Assembly (NCBI RefSeq): GCF_001277195.1 | Contig: NZ_CP012268.1 | Location: 3,658,001 to 3,722,000 of the forward strand | Length of the DNA stretch: 64,000 bases | Source of the DNA: Cronobacter muytjensii ATCC 51329 | Lineage (GTDB): Bacteria; Pseudomonadota; Gammaproteobacteria; Enterobacterales; Enterobacteriaceae | Direction: 5' to 3' | Shown here: positions 20,808 to 30,200 of the stretch, piece after piece | Position numbering within the stretch: the stretch's first letter is position 1 | Layout of the letters: the number at the start of each line of letters is the position of its first letter | Notes under the pieces: generated by a model | What the model was told of the DNA's origin: nothing | Databases searched by the model: none | What the model saw: the letters and a program-made list of their open reading frames with translations, nothing else | Translations under genes and position numbers: made by a program

Positions 20808-21887
20808 ATGCCTTCCGTTCCCGTTCCATTTTTTACGCTTGCTGTGCTGGTGATGCTACTGGCGAAAGTTTCTCTGGTTGACGCCAGCCGCTATCGTCGG
20901 GTGATTGGTTTTCTCGCAGGCTGCGCGCTGCTGGTATTTCTTTCCGCGTTGCGCTGGTCGTTCGATCTGCCTTTGCTGCGTCAGTTGCAATCCCTGATGG
21001 CCATCGCGCTGCCGCCGCTGGCCTGGCGTTGCTTTAGCGAATTGACGTCATCTCAGCCATCTCGTCGCAACGCGTTTATGCTTGCGCCGCCGCTTGCCGC
21101 GCTGATGATTAATCTTACGTTGCCCGTCGCCACAGATGTGATGCTGGTGGCGCTCTACCTCGGCTATGGCGCTGCCCTGCTGCGTACCGCCCGTCAGGGC
21201 TCGGATGCCTTTTTACTGAGTCGTCTGAGCGATGCGCCGACAGCGGCGAAACTCGCGTTTATCGCCGGTGCGTTTCTCTGTTTTTGCGGGATGACCGATA
21301 TCGCCATCGCCGTTGATTTTGGCTTTTTTCACGGGCGCCAGGCACCGCTGCTGGTGGCCGCCTCGCAGGCGATATTATTACCGTTCCTGGGGCTCGCTAT
21401 TCTGCTGCCCGCTAAAAAACCGGCGGTGCCTGTGCCTGTCGCCGTGCCGGTGCCGCCCACGAACCATCACGAAAGTGAAGCTGAAGAAGAGACAGAACGC
21501 TGCGTGCAACTGGAAAAAACCTTACGAACACAGGCGCTGCACCTCAACCCTGACCTCACGCTGGATCTGCTGGCGAGAAAAACCGGCACGCCCGCGCGCC
21601 ATATTTCCCGGGCGGTCAACGCAACGCGCGGCTGTAATGTCTCACAGTGGATTAACAGCTTTCGCATTGCTCACGCGCAACAGCTGTTACGCGAGACTGA
21701 CCTGCCCGTTACCACCGTGATGCTTGAGTCAGGCTTTAATACCAAATCAAATTTCAATCGTGAGTTTGCGCGACTTGTGGGGATGAGCCCTGTGGCGTAT
21801 CGGCGCGCGGCGGCGAATAATGCAGCGTCTGACTCAGAAACTCGCTTATCTGTGCCGCCAGTTGCTGGTGGATCGCCGCCCGACTGA
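20808..21887 (+). CDS. Membrane-anchored AraC-family transcriptional regulator
   Basis: The 359-residue product has two parts. Residues 1-204 hold about six or seven hydrophobic segments, starting near 8-22 and 34-48 and ending near 188-201. This looks like a multi-pass inner-membrane domain. After a Pro/Val-rich linker (about 205-218) and a charged stretch comes a C-terminal AraC/XylS DNA-binding domain (about 235-336). It has HISRAVNATRG and the second helix-turn-helix block ESGFNTKSNFNREFARLVGM. A tail of about 23 residues follows. Such regulators can sense a membrane or periplasmic signal directly; the ligand is unknown. The ribosome-binding site is weak (AGG 7 bases upstream). The last 134 bases overlap the convergent hydrolase gene. 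Confidence 0.85.
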   Translation: MPSVPVPFFTLAVLVMLLAKVSLVDASRYRRVIGFLAGCALLVFLSALRWSFDLPLLRQLQSLMAIALPPLAWRCFSELTSSQPSRRNAFMLAPPLAALMINLTLPVATDVMLVALYLGYGAALLRTARQGSDAFLLSRLSDAPTAAKLAFIAGAFLCFCGMTDIAIAVDFGFFHGRQAPLLVAASQAILLPFLGLAILLPAKKPAVPVPVAVPVPPTNHHESEAEEETERCVQLEKTLRTQALHLNPDLTLDLLARKTGTPARHISRAVNATRGCNVSQWINSFRIAHAQQLLRETDLPVTTVMLESGFNTKSNFNREFARLVGMSPVAYRRAAANNAASDSETRLSVPPVAGGSPPD

Positions 21888-22836
21888 AGCCTGCGCCATC
21901 GCGGCACACGATCCCTTCGCCCGGCTCTTCCGCTTCGATAATGGCTGCCGCGCCTGGTTTGCACCGCTGCATAAAACTGAAATGGGTTGCACCCGGTACG
22001 CTCACCGTACGAGTGAGCGAGGCAGGCAGCCCGTGGGCCAGATAGCCCGACTCCAGCGCAGCGGGTACGTCATCGCTGTCAACGCCCGCACTCATCACCA
22101 GCACCGGGATGGCAACCTGCGACAGGCTTTCCGCCGTAAAGCCGCGCGCCAGGCCCAAATCCAGCGACACCACGGCTTTTATTCGTGTATCACGCACGCT
22201 TTTTACCAGCTGGTTTTCCGTCCCGGGTAAGCCGATGCCAAGCGTACGTGCCACCTTACAGCCGCCAAGCTGCGGGTGATTTTCACAGTCGGCCACAAAA
22301 CGCGGCGCAGAAAACCTCGCACCTGCCAGCGCCATGACCGTCCACCCGCCTAAGGAATGCCCTGCGGCGGCGATGCGCTGTTCATCTATTTTTCCGGCTG
22401 TTTTCGGGTTGCCGATAAGCGCCTCCAGCACGCGCGTCACGTCGTGCGGACGCTCCCCAAGCGCCTGCGCCTGCGCGGGCTGTTTATTACGGGTCGTGGT
22501 GCCCGGGTGATCCATTGCCGCAACAATATACCCCTGCTCCGCCATATGTTGCGCGAGCCAGTCCAGGTTGCGCCAGTTGCCGCCAAAGCCATGCGAGAGC
22601 AATAGCAGCGGGTGCGCGCCCGGCGCGGGTGCCGCATCACGCTGGACCTTAACCCCCGAAAAGACAACGTTCTCGCCCACCGTCTCCAGAGCGCGGTTAT
22701 CAAACGTCGGATACCAGACCGCAACGTCCAGCGAACGAGTGGCTGGTTCATTGAGTGTGAACTGATGAAAACCGATCCCCGCCGATGCGGCAGCGCTAAA
22801 CAATGCAAAAGTGATAAAGGTGATGAGTCGATACAT
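21754..22836 (-). CDS. Secreted alpha/beta hydrolase, dienelactone hydrolase / PAF-acetylhydrolase-like
   Basis: The 360-residue product begins with a signal peptide (about 1-19, MYRLITFITF then ASA|G), so it should act in the periplasm. The fold is shown by LLLLSHGFGGN near 77-87 (oxyanion region) and the nucleophile elbow GHSLGG with Ser161. Candidate acid Asp253 lies in SAGVDSDD, and candidate base His285 in PGATHFSF. Six mature cysteines or fewer may form disulfides (183, 193, 292, 311 seen). The substrate is unknown; an esterase or lipase-type activity is likely from the family. It is convergent with the AraC-type gene and overlaps it by 134 bases. A 20-residue hydrophilic tail follows the last helix. 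Confidence 0.85.
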   Translation of the reverse strand: MYRLITFITFALFSAAASAGIGFHQFTLNEPATRSLDVAVWYPTFDNRALETVGENVVFSGVKVQRDAAPAPGAHPLLLLSHGFGGNWRNLDWLAQHMAEQGYIVAAMDHPGTTTRNKQPAQAQALGERPHDVTRVLEALIGNPKTAGKIDEQRIAAAGHSLGGWTVMALAGARFSAPRFVADCENHPQLGGCKVARTLGIGLPGTENQLVKSVRDTRIKAVVSLDLGLARGFTAESLSQVAIPVLVMSAGVDSDDVPAALESGYLAHGLPASLTRTVSVPGATHFSFMQRCKPGAAAIIEAEEPGEGIVCRDGAGFSRAAIHQQLAAQISEFLSQTLHYSPPRADTPQGSSPQVAQTHD

Positions 22837-22935
22837 GGGAATGCCCTCCGTTTACAGTGGCGGATTTGTAACATCGGGGCGGAGAGTGGGCGTCCTGAAA
22901 CGCGATCGAGGTCGTTTTGGTCTCTTCCAGACATG

Positions 22936-22960
22936 AAAAAACCCGCCGAAGCGGGTTTTT
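22936..22960 (-). terminator. Terminator of the rplKAJL-rpoBC operon
   Basis: On the minus strand AAAAACCCGC, a TTCG loop and GCGGGTTTTTT form a strong hairpin with a T run, 18 bases after the rpoC stop. Confidence 0.95.
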
Positions 22961-22977
22961 AATCAGGCGAAGAACGA

Positions 22978-25900
22978 TTACTCGTTGTCGTTGCCACCCA
23001 GACCTGCGTTCAGCAGTTCTGCCAGGCTTGCAGACGCATCTTCCGCAGTCACCTGCGGGGCTGCCGGGAGTTCACCCGCAGCGCGACGGCGCATACGATC
23101 CTGGTGGTACGCGTAACCGGTACCGGCCGGGATCAGTCGACCGACGATAACGTTCTCTTTCAGACCGCGCAGTTCGTCGCGTTTACCCGCAACGGCTGCT
23201 TCGGTAAGCACGCGAGTGGTCTCCTGGAACGATGCCGCGGAGATGAAGGACTCGGTCGCCAGAGACGCTTTGGTGATACCCAGCAAGTCGCGCATGTAAG
23301 TCGCGCTAACTTTGCCGTTCGCTTCCAGATCGCGGTTAGCAATCTTGACGCGAGAGTATTCAACCTGCTCACCTTCGAGGAACTCGGAGCTGCCCGCGTT
23401 CATGATGGTGGCTTTACGCAGCATCTGACGAACGATAACTTCGATGTGCTTATCGTTAATCTTAACGCCCTGCAGACGGTAAACGTCCTGCACTTCGTTA
23501 ACGATGTAACGGGTCACTGCCTGAACGCCACGCAGACGCAGAATGTCATGCGGCGCTTCCGGGCCATCGGAGATAACGTCACCACGCTCCACACGTTCGC
23601 CTTCGAACACGTTGAGCTGACGCCATTTCGGGATCATCTCTTCGTATGCATCACCGCCATCAACCGGGGTGATTACCAGACGACGCTTGCCTTTGGTCTC
23701 TTTACCGAAGGAGACGATACCCGCCACTTCAGCAAGGATTGCCGGCTCTTTCGGACGACGTGCTTCGAACAGGTCTGCAACGCGCGGCAGACCACCGGTG
23801 ATATCCTTGGTACCGCCAGATTCCTGCGGAATACGCGCCAGGGTGTCACCAGAGCTGATCTGAACGCCATCTTCCAGCTGAACAATCGCTTTACCCGGCA
23901 GGAAGTACTGAGCCGGCATGTCGGTGCCTGGGATCAGAACGTCGTTGCCGTTAGCATCAACGATTTTCAGCGCCGGACGCAGATCTTTACCGCCCGCGGT
24001 ACGTTCTGAAGAATCCAGAACCACCAGCGAAGACAGACCGGTCAGCTCGTCAGTCTGACGAGTAATGGTCTGGCCGTCGATCATGTCGGTGAAACGAATG
24101 TAACCCGCCACTTCGGTGATAACCGGCATGGTATGCGGATCCCAGTTCGCGACGGTTTCGCCGCCTGCGACCTGTTCGCCGTCACCTTTCGCCATAACAG
24201 CACCGTAAGGCACTTTATAGCTTTCTTTGGTTCGGCCGAATTCGTCGATCAGTTTCAGCTCAGTGTTACGCGAAGTAACAACCAGCTTACCGCTGGAGTT
24301 CACAACCGACTTGGCGTTGCTCAGACGGATGCTACCTTTGTTTTTCACCTGGATGCTGGATTCAGCAGCCGCACGAGATGCCGCACCACCGATGTGGAAC
24401 GTACGCATCGTCAGCTGAGTACCCGGCTCACCGATGGACTGTGCTGCGATAACGCCGATGGCCTCACCTTTGTTGATGATGTGACCACGTGCGAGATCTC
24501 GACCATAGCAGTGCGCACAAACGCCGAAGTCAGTGTCACAGGTTACTACGGAGCGAACTTTAACGCTGTCAACCGAGTTGGCTTCCAGGATGTCACACCA
24601 CTGCTCGTTGAGGAGCGTGTTGCGCGCCACCAGGATATCCGCGGTGCCAGGCTTCAGCACATCTTCCGCCGTTACACGGCCCAGAACGCGATCGCGCAGC
24701 GGTTCTTTAACATCGCCACCCTCGATAACCGGCGTCATGGTGATGCCTTCCAGCGTGCCACAATCGTCTTCGGTGACAACCAGATCCTGCGCCACGTCAA
24801 CCAGACGACGGGTCAGGTAACCGGAGTTCGCCGTTTTCAGTGCGGTATCCGCCAGACCTTTACGAGCACCGTGGGTTGAGATGAAGTACTGGAGTACGTT
24901 CAGACCTTCACGGAAGTTCGCGGTGATCGGGGTTTCGATGATGGAGCCATCCGGCTTCGCCATCAGACCACGCATACCTGCCAGCTGACGAATCTGTGCC
25001 GCAGAACCACGCGCACCGGAGTCGGCCATCATGTAGATGCTGTTAAAGGAAACCTGCTGCTCTTCTTCGCCGTTACGGTTGATAACGGTTTCGGTCTGCA
25101 GGTTGTCCATCATCGCTTTGGATACGCGATCGTTCGCCGCGGCCCAGATATCGATGACTTTGTTATAACGTTCACCAGCGGTAACCAGACCAGACTGGAA
25201 TTGCTCCTGGATTTCGGCCACTTCCGCTTCGGCTTCGGCGATGATCTCGGCTTTTTTCGCCGGGATAACCATATCGTCGATACCAACGGACGCACCAGAA
25301 CGCGCTGCATATGCAAAACCGGTATACATGGTCTGGTCAGCGAAGATAACGGTCGGCTTCAGACCCAGAATGCGGTAACAGGTGTTCAGCATTTTGGAGA
25401 TCGCTTTCTTACCGAGCGGCTGGTTCACGATAGAGAACGGCAGACCTTTCGGTACGATCATCCACAGGATGGCACGGCCAACCGTGGTGTCGATCAGGCT
25501 GGTTTTGGAAACGAACTCGCCGTTCGCGTCTTTTTCGTATTCAGTGATACGAACTTTTACGCGAGCATGCAGTTCAGCCTGGCCAGAGCGGTACAGACGT
25601 TCCGCTTCTTTCGGGCCAGTCAGCACCATGCCTTCGCCTTTGGCGTTAATCTTGTCGCGGGTCATGTAGTACAGACCCAGTACAACGTCCTGAGACGGAA
25701 CGATGATTGGCTCGCCGTTCGCCGGAGACAGGATGTTGTTGGTAGACATCATCAGCGCACGCGCTTCAAGCTGGGCTTCCAGCGTCAGCGGTACGTGAAC
25801 AGCCATCTGGTCACCATCGAAGTCGGCGTTGTATGCCGCACATACCAGCGGGTGCAGCTGAATAGCTTTACCTTCGATCAGTACCGGTTCGAACGCCTGA

Positions 25901-27201
25901 ATACCCAGACGGTGCAGGGTCGGCGCACGGTTCAGCAGTACCGGGTGCTCACGGATAACTTCGTCCAGGATATCCCAAACGACCGCTTCTTCACGCTCAA
26001 CCATTTTCTTGGCGGCTTTGATGGTGGTCGCGAGGCCACGCAGTTCCAGCTTGCCGTAGATGAACGGTTTAAACAGTTCCAGCGCCATTTTCTTCGGCAG
26101 GCCGCACTGGTGCAGACGCAGGTACGGGCCTACGGTAATTACGGAACGACCGGAGTAGTCCACGCGTTTACCGAGCAGGTTCTGACGGAAACGACCCTGC
26201 TTACCTTTGATCATATCGGCCAAAGATTTCAGCGGACGCTTGTTAGAACCGGTGATCGCACGACCGCGACGGCCGTTATCCAGCAGGGCGTCTACCGCTT
26301 CCTGCAGCATACGTTTTTCGTTGCGTACGATGATGTCCGGCGCCGCCAGATCCAGCAGACGTTTCAGACGGTTGTTACGGTTGATCACGCGACGATACAG
26401 ATCGTTCAGATCCGAGGTAGCGAAACGACCACCATCCAGCGGAACCAGCGGACGCAGATCCGGCGGCAGTACCGGCAGCACGGTCAGGATCATCCACTCT
26501 GGCTTGTTGCCAGACTGTACGAACGCTTCCAGCAGCTTGATACGCTTGGTCAGCTTCTTACGCTTGGTTTCGGAGTTGGTTTCGTTCAGCTCTTCGCGCA
26601 ACTGCTCGCACTCCGCTTCCAGATCCATGCTCTTCAGCAGGGCCTGAATAGCTTCGGCGCCCATTTTCGCGTCGAATTCATCACCGAACTCTTCCAGCGC
26701 GTCCAGGTACTGCTCTTCAGTCAGGATCTGGCTGCGCTCGAGGTTGGTCATGCCGCCCTCGATAACAACATAAGATTCGAAATACAGAACACGTTCGATA
26801 TCGCGCAGCGGCATATCCAGCAGCAGACCGATACGGGACGGCAGAGATTTCAGGAACCAGATGTGCGCGGTCGGGGAAGCCAGTTCAATGTGGCCCATGC
26901 GCTCACGACGCACTTTAGTCTGGGTCACTTCAACGCCGCACTTCTCACAAATCACACCGCGGTGTTTCAGGCGCTTGTACTTACCGCACAGGCACTCGTA
27001 GTCTTTTACCGGCCCAAAGATACGCGCGCAGAACAGACCGTCGCGCTCCGGCTTGAAGGTACGGTAGTTAATGGTTTCCGGCTTTTTAACTTCACCGAAA
27101 GACCAGGAACGGATCATGTCTGGCGAGGCCAGAGCAATTTTGATCGCATCAAACTCTTCGGTTTTAGTTTGCGCTTTCAGAAACTTTAATAAGTCTTTCA
27201 C
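22978..27201 (-). CDS. rpoC: RNA polymerase beta-prime subunit
   Basis: This is the catalytic large subunit of RNA polymerase, 1407 residues as in E. coli. The start codon is GTG (27199-27201), also as in E. coli. The N-terminal zinc ribbon CLCGKYKRLKHRGVICEKC lies near residues 70-88. The active-site motif NADFDGDQM, whose three Asp bind Mg2+, is near residue 458. The second zinc cluster (CDTDFGVCAHCYG) is near 888. The C-terminus ends GLGGNDNE. It follows rpoB after a 76-base gap on the same strand. Confidence 0.99.
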   Translation of the reverse strand: MKDLLKFLKAQTKTEEFDAIKIALASPDMIRSWSFGEVKKPETINYRTFKPERDGLFCARIFGPVKDYECLCGKYKRLKHRGVICEKCGVEVTQTKVRRERMGHIELASPTAHIWFLKSLPSRIGLLLDMPLRDIERVLYFESYVVIEGGMTNLERSQILTEEQYLDALEEFGDEFDAKMGAEAIQALLKSMDLEAECEQLREELNETNSETKRKKLTKRIKLLEAFVQSGNKPEWMILTVLPVLPPDLRPLVPLDGGRFATSDLNDLYRRVINRNNRLKRLLDLAAPDIIVRNEKRMLQEAVDALLDNGRRGRAITGSNKRPLKSLADMIKGKQGRFRQNLLGKRVDYSGRSVITVGPYLRLHQCGLPKKMALELFKPFIYGKLELRGLATTIKAAKKMVEREEAVVWDILDEVIREHPVLLNRAPTLHRLGIQAFEPVLIEGKAIQLHPLVCAAYNADFDGDQMAVHVPLTLEAQLEARALMMSTNNILSPANGEPIIVPSQDVVLGLYYMTRDKINAKGEGMVLTGPKEAERLYRSGQAELHARVKVRITEYEKDANGEFVSKTSLIDTTVGRAILWMIVPKGLPFSIVNQPLGKKAISKMLNTCYRILGLKPTVIFADQTMYTGFAYAARSGASVGIDDMVIPAKKAEIIAEAEAEVAEIQEQFQSGLVTAGERYNKVIDIWAAANDRVSKAMMDNLQTETVINRNGEEEQQVSFNSIYMMADSGARGSAAQIRQLAGMRGLMAKPDGSIIETPITANFREGLNVLQYFISTHGARKGLADTALKTANSGYLTRRLVDVAQDLVVTEDDCGTLEGITMTPVIEGGDVKEPLRDRVLGRVTAEDVLKPGTADILVARNTLLNEQWCDILEANSVDSVKVRSVVTCDTDFGVCAHCYGRDLARGHIINKGEAIGVIAAQSIGEPGTQLTMRTFHIGGAASRAAAESSIQVKNKGSIRLSNAKSVVNSSGKLVVTSRNTELKLIDEFGRTKESYKVPYGAVMAKGDGEQVAGGETVANWDPHTMPVITEVAGYIRFTDMIDGQTITRQTDELTGLSSLVVLDSSERTAGGKDLRPALKIVDANGNDVLIPGTDMPAQYFLPGKAIVQLEDGVQISSGDTLARIPQESGGTKDITGGLPRVADLFEARRPKEPAILAEVAGIVSFGKETKGKRRLVITPVDGGDAYEEMIPKWRQLNVFEGERVERGDVISDGPEAPHDILRLRGVQAVTRYIVNEVQDVYRLQGVKINDKHIEVIVRQMLRKATIMNAGSSEFLEGEQVEYSRVKIANRDLEANGKVSATYMRDLLGITKASLATESFISAASFQETTRVLTEAAVAGKRDELRGLKENVIVGRLIPAGTGYAYHQDRMRRRAAGELPAAPQVTAEDASASLAELLNAGLGGNDNE

Positions 27202-27277
27202 GGATTGGCTCCCGTCGGAGTTAGCACATTCCGGCGCCGGGTGTTACCCCGACGCCAGTGACCTGTTTGAGCGAGAA

Positions 27278-30200
27278 TTACTCGTCTTCCAGTTCGATGT
27301 TGATGCCCAGCGAGCGAATCTCTTTCAACAGTACGTTGAAGGATTCCGGCATGCCCGGTTCCATCTGATGGTTGCCATCCACGATGTTCTTATACATCTT
27401 GGTACGGCCGTTTACGTCATCAGACTTAACGGTCAGCATTTCCTGCAGGGTATAGGCGGCGCCGTATGCTTCAAGCGCCCACACTTCCATCTCACCGAAG
27501 CGCTGGCCACCGAACTGCGCCTTACCACCCAGCGGCTGTTGAGTAACCAGGCTGTAAGAACCGGTGGAACGAGCGTGCATCTTGTCGTCAACCAGGTGGT
27601 TCAGTTTCAGCATGTACATGTAACCTACGGTTACCGGACGCTCGAACTGTTCACCCGTACGGCCATCGAACAGGGTGATCTGACCGGATGTCGGCAGGTC
27701 GCCCAGCTGCAGCAGCTCTTTAATTTCAGCTTCTTTCGCGCCGTCGAATACCGGCGTGGCGAGCGGCATACCTTTACGCAGGTTTTCAGCCAGACGCAGA
27801 ACTTCATCATCGCTGAAGGTGTTCAGGTCGACTTTCTGACGCACGTCCTGGCCGAGGTCGTAGGCTTTCTGGATGAATTCACGCAGTTTCGCGACTTCTT
27901 CCTGACGCTTCAGCATGGCGTTGATCTTATCGCCGATACCTTTCGCCGCCATACCCAGGTGGGTTTCCAGGATCTGACCGATGTTCATACGAGACGGTAC
28001 GCCCAGCGGGTTCAGTACGATGTCTACCGGCGTGCCGTTTTCATCGTAAGGCATATCTTCGATCGGGTTGATCTTGGAGATAACACCTTTGTTACCGTGG
28101 CGGCCTGCCATCTTATCACCCGGCTGGATCTGACGTTTAACGGCCAGATAGACCTTAACGATTTTCAGTACGCCCGGCGCCAGATCGTCGCCCTGGGTGA
28201 TCTTGCGGCGTTTCGCTTCGAGTTTCTTCTCAAACTCGTGCTTCAGCTCGTCGTACTGTTCAGCCAGCTGTTCCAGCTGGTTCTGTTTCTCTTCATCGGT
28301 CAGGCCGAGTTCCAGCCAGCGGTCACGCGGCAGTTTGTCGAGCTTCTCAGCTTCAACGCCGCCTGCGATCAGTACAGCACGAATACGGCTGAACAGGCCC
28401 GCTTCGAGGATCTGCAGTTCTTCAGACAGGTCTTTTTTGGCCTGCTTGAGCTGCATTTCTTCGATTTCCAGCGCACGTTTGTCTTTTTCCACGCCATCGC
28501 GGGTAAAGACCTGAACGTCGATAACCGTACCGGAAACGCCGTTCGGCACACGCAGAGAAGAGTCTTTAACGTCAGACGCTTTCTCACCGAAGATGGCGCG
28601 CAGCAGTTTCTCTTCCGGCGTCAGCTGGGTTTCACCTTTCGGCGTTACTTTACCTACCAGGATATCGCCACCGGTGACTTCCGCACCGATATAAACGATA
28701 CCGGATTCATCCAGTTTGGAGAGCGCAGCTTCACCCACGTTCGGGATGTCGGCAGTGATCTCTTCCGGCCCCAGCTTGGTATCACGAGATACGCACGCCA
28801 GTTCCTGAATGTGAATCGTGGTGAAACGATCTTCCTGAACCACACGCTCGGAAACGAGAATGGAGTCTTCGAAGTTGTAGCCGTTCCACGGCATGAACGC
28901 TACGCGCATGTTCTGACCGAGCGCCAGTTCACCGAGGTCGGTGGAAGGGCCGTCTGCCAGCACGTCGCCGCGTTCAACCGGCTCATTCAGAGACACGCAC
29001 GGCATCTGATTAATACAGGTGTTCTGGTTAGAACGGGTGTATTTAGTCAGGTTATAGATGTCGATACCTGCTTCGCCCGGGTACATCTCGTCTTCGTTAA
29101 CTTTAATAACGATACGGGACGCATCCACGTATTGAACAGTACCGCCACGTTTGGCAACGGCTGTTACGCCGGAGTCAACGGCAACAGCACGTTCCATACC
29201 GGTACCTACCAGCGGCTTATCAGCGCGCAGGGTCGGAACCGCCTGACGTTGCATGTTCGCACCCATCAATGCGCGGTTGGCGTCATCGTGTTCCAGGAAC
29301 GGGATCAGGGACGCACCGACGGAAACCACCTGCTGGGTGGAAACGTCCATATAGTCAACCTGGTCTGCGCTGAAGAGGCTGGATTCGCCTTTGCTGCGGC
29401 AGGTGACCAGATCGTCGGCGAAGCGGCCTTCTTCGGTCAGGTTGGTGTTCGCCTGAGCGATGACGTAGTTACCTTCTTCAATAGCGGAGAGGTAATGAAT
29501 TTCATCGGTCACAACACCGTCGGTGACTTTACGGTACGGGGTCTCAAGGAAGCCATATTCGTTGGTCTGCGCATACACGGACAGGGAGTTGATCAGACCG
29601 ATGTTCGGACCTTCAGGCGTTTCGATAGGGCATACGCGACCGTAGTGGGTCGGATGTACGTCTCGAACTTCAAAGCCTGCGCGTTCACGGGTCAGACCGC
29701 CCGGGCCGAGTGCTGAGATACGACGCTTGTGCGTGATCTCGGACAGCGGGTTGTTCTGGTCCATAAACTGAGACAGCTGGCTGGAACCAAAGAACTCTTT
29801 AACCGCGGCAGAAATCGGCTTGGCGTTGATCATATCCTGAGGCATCAGGGTATCCAGATCGCCCAGAGACAGACGCTCCTTCACTGCACGCTCTACACGC
29901 ACCAGGCCAACGCGGAACTGGTTTTCCGCCATTTCGCCCACGGAACGGATACGACGGTTGCCGAGGTGGTCGATATCGTCCACTTCGCCTTTACCATTAC
30001 GAATATCGATGAGCTTCTTCATCACGTCGATGATGTCAGCTTTGCTCAGGATACCGGAACCTTCGATCTCGTCACGCAGCAGAGAACGGTTGAACTTCAT
30101 GCGGCCGACCGCAGAAAGATCGTAACGATCTTCGGAGAAGAACAGGTTCTCAAACAGGCTTTCCGCCGCTTCACGCGTCGGCGGCTCGCCAGGACGCATC

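Noticed and set aside
29700..29800. Rifampicin resistance change in rpoB
   Set aside because: The cluster residues around SQFMDQNN, THKRR and ALGPGG are all wild type.
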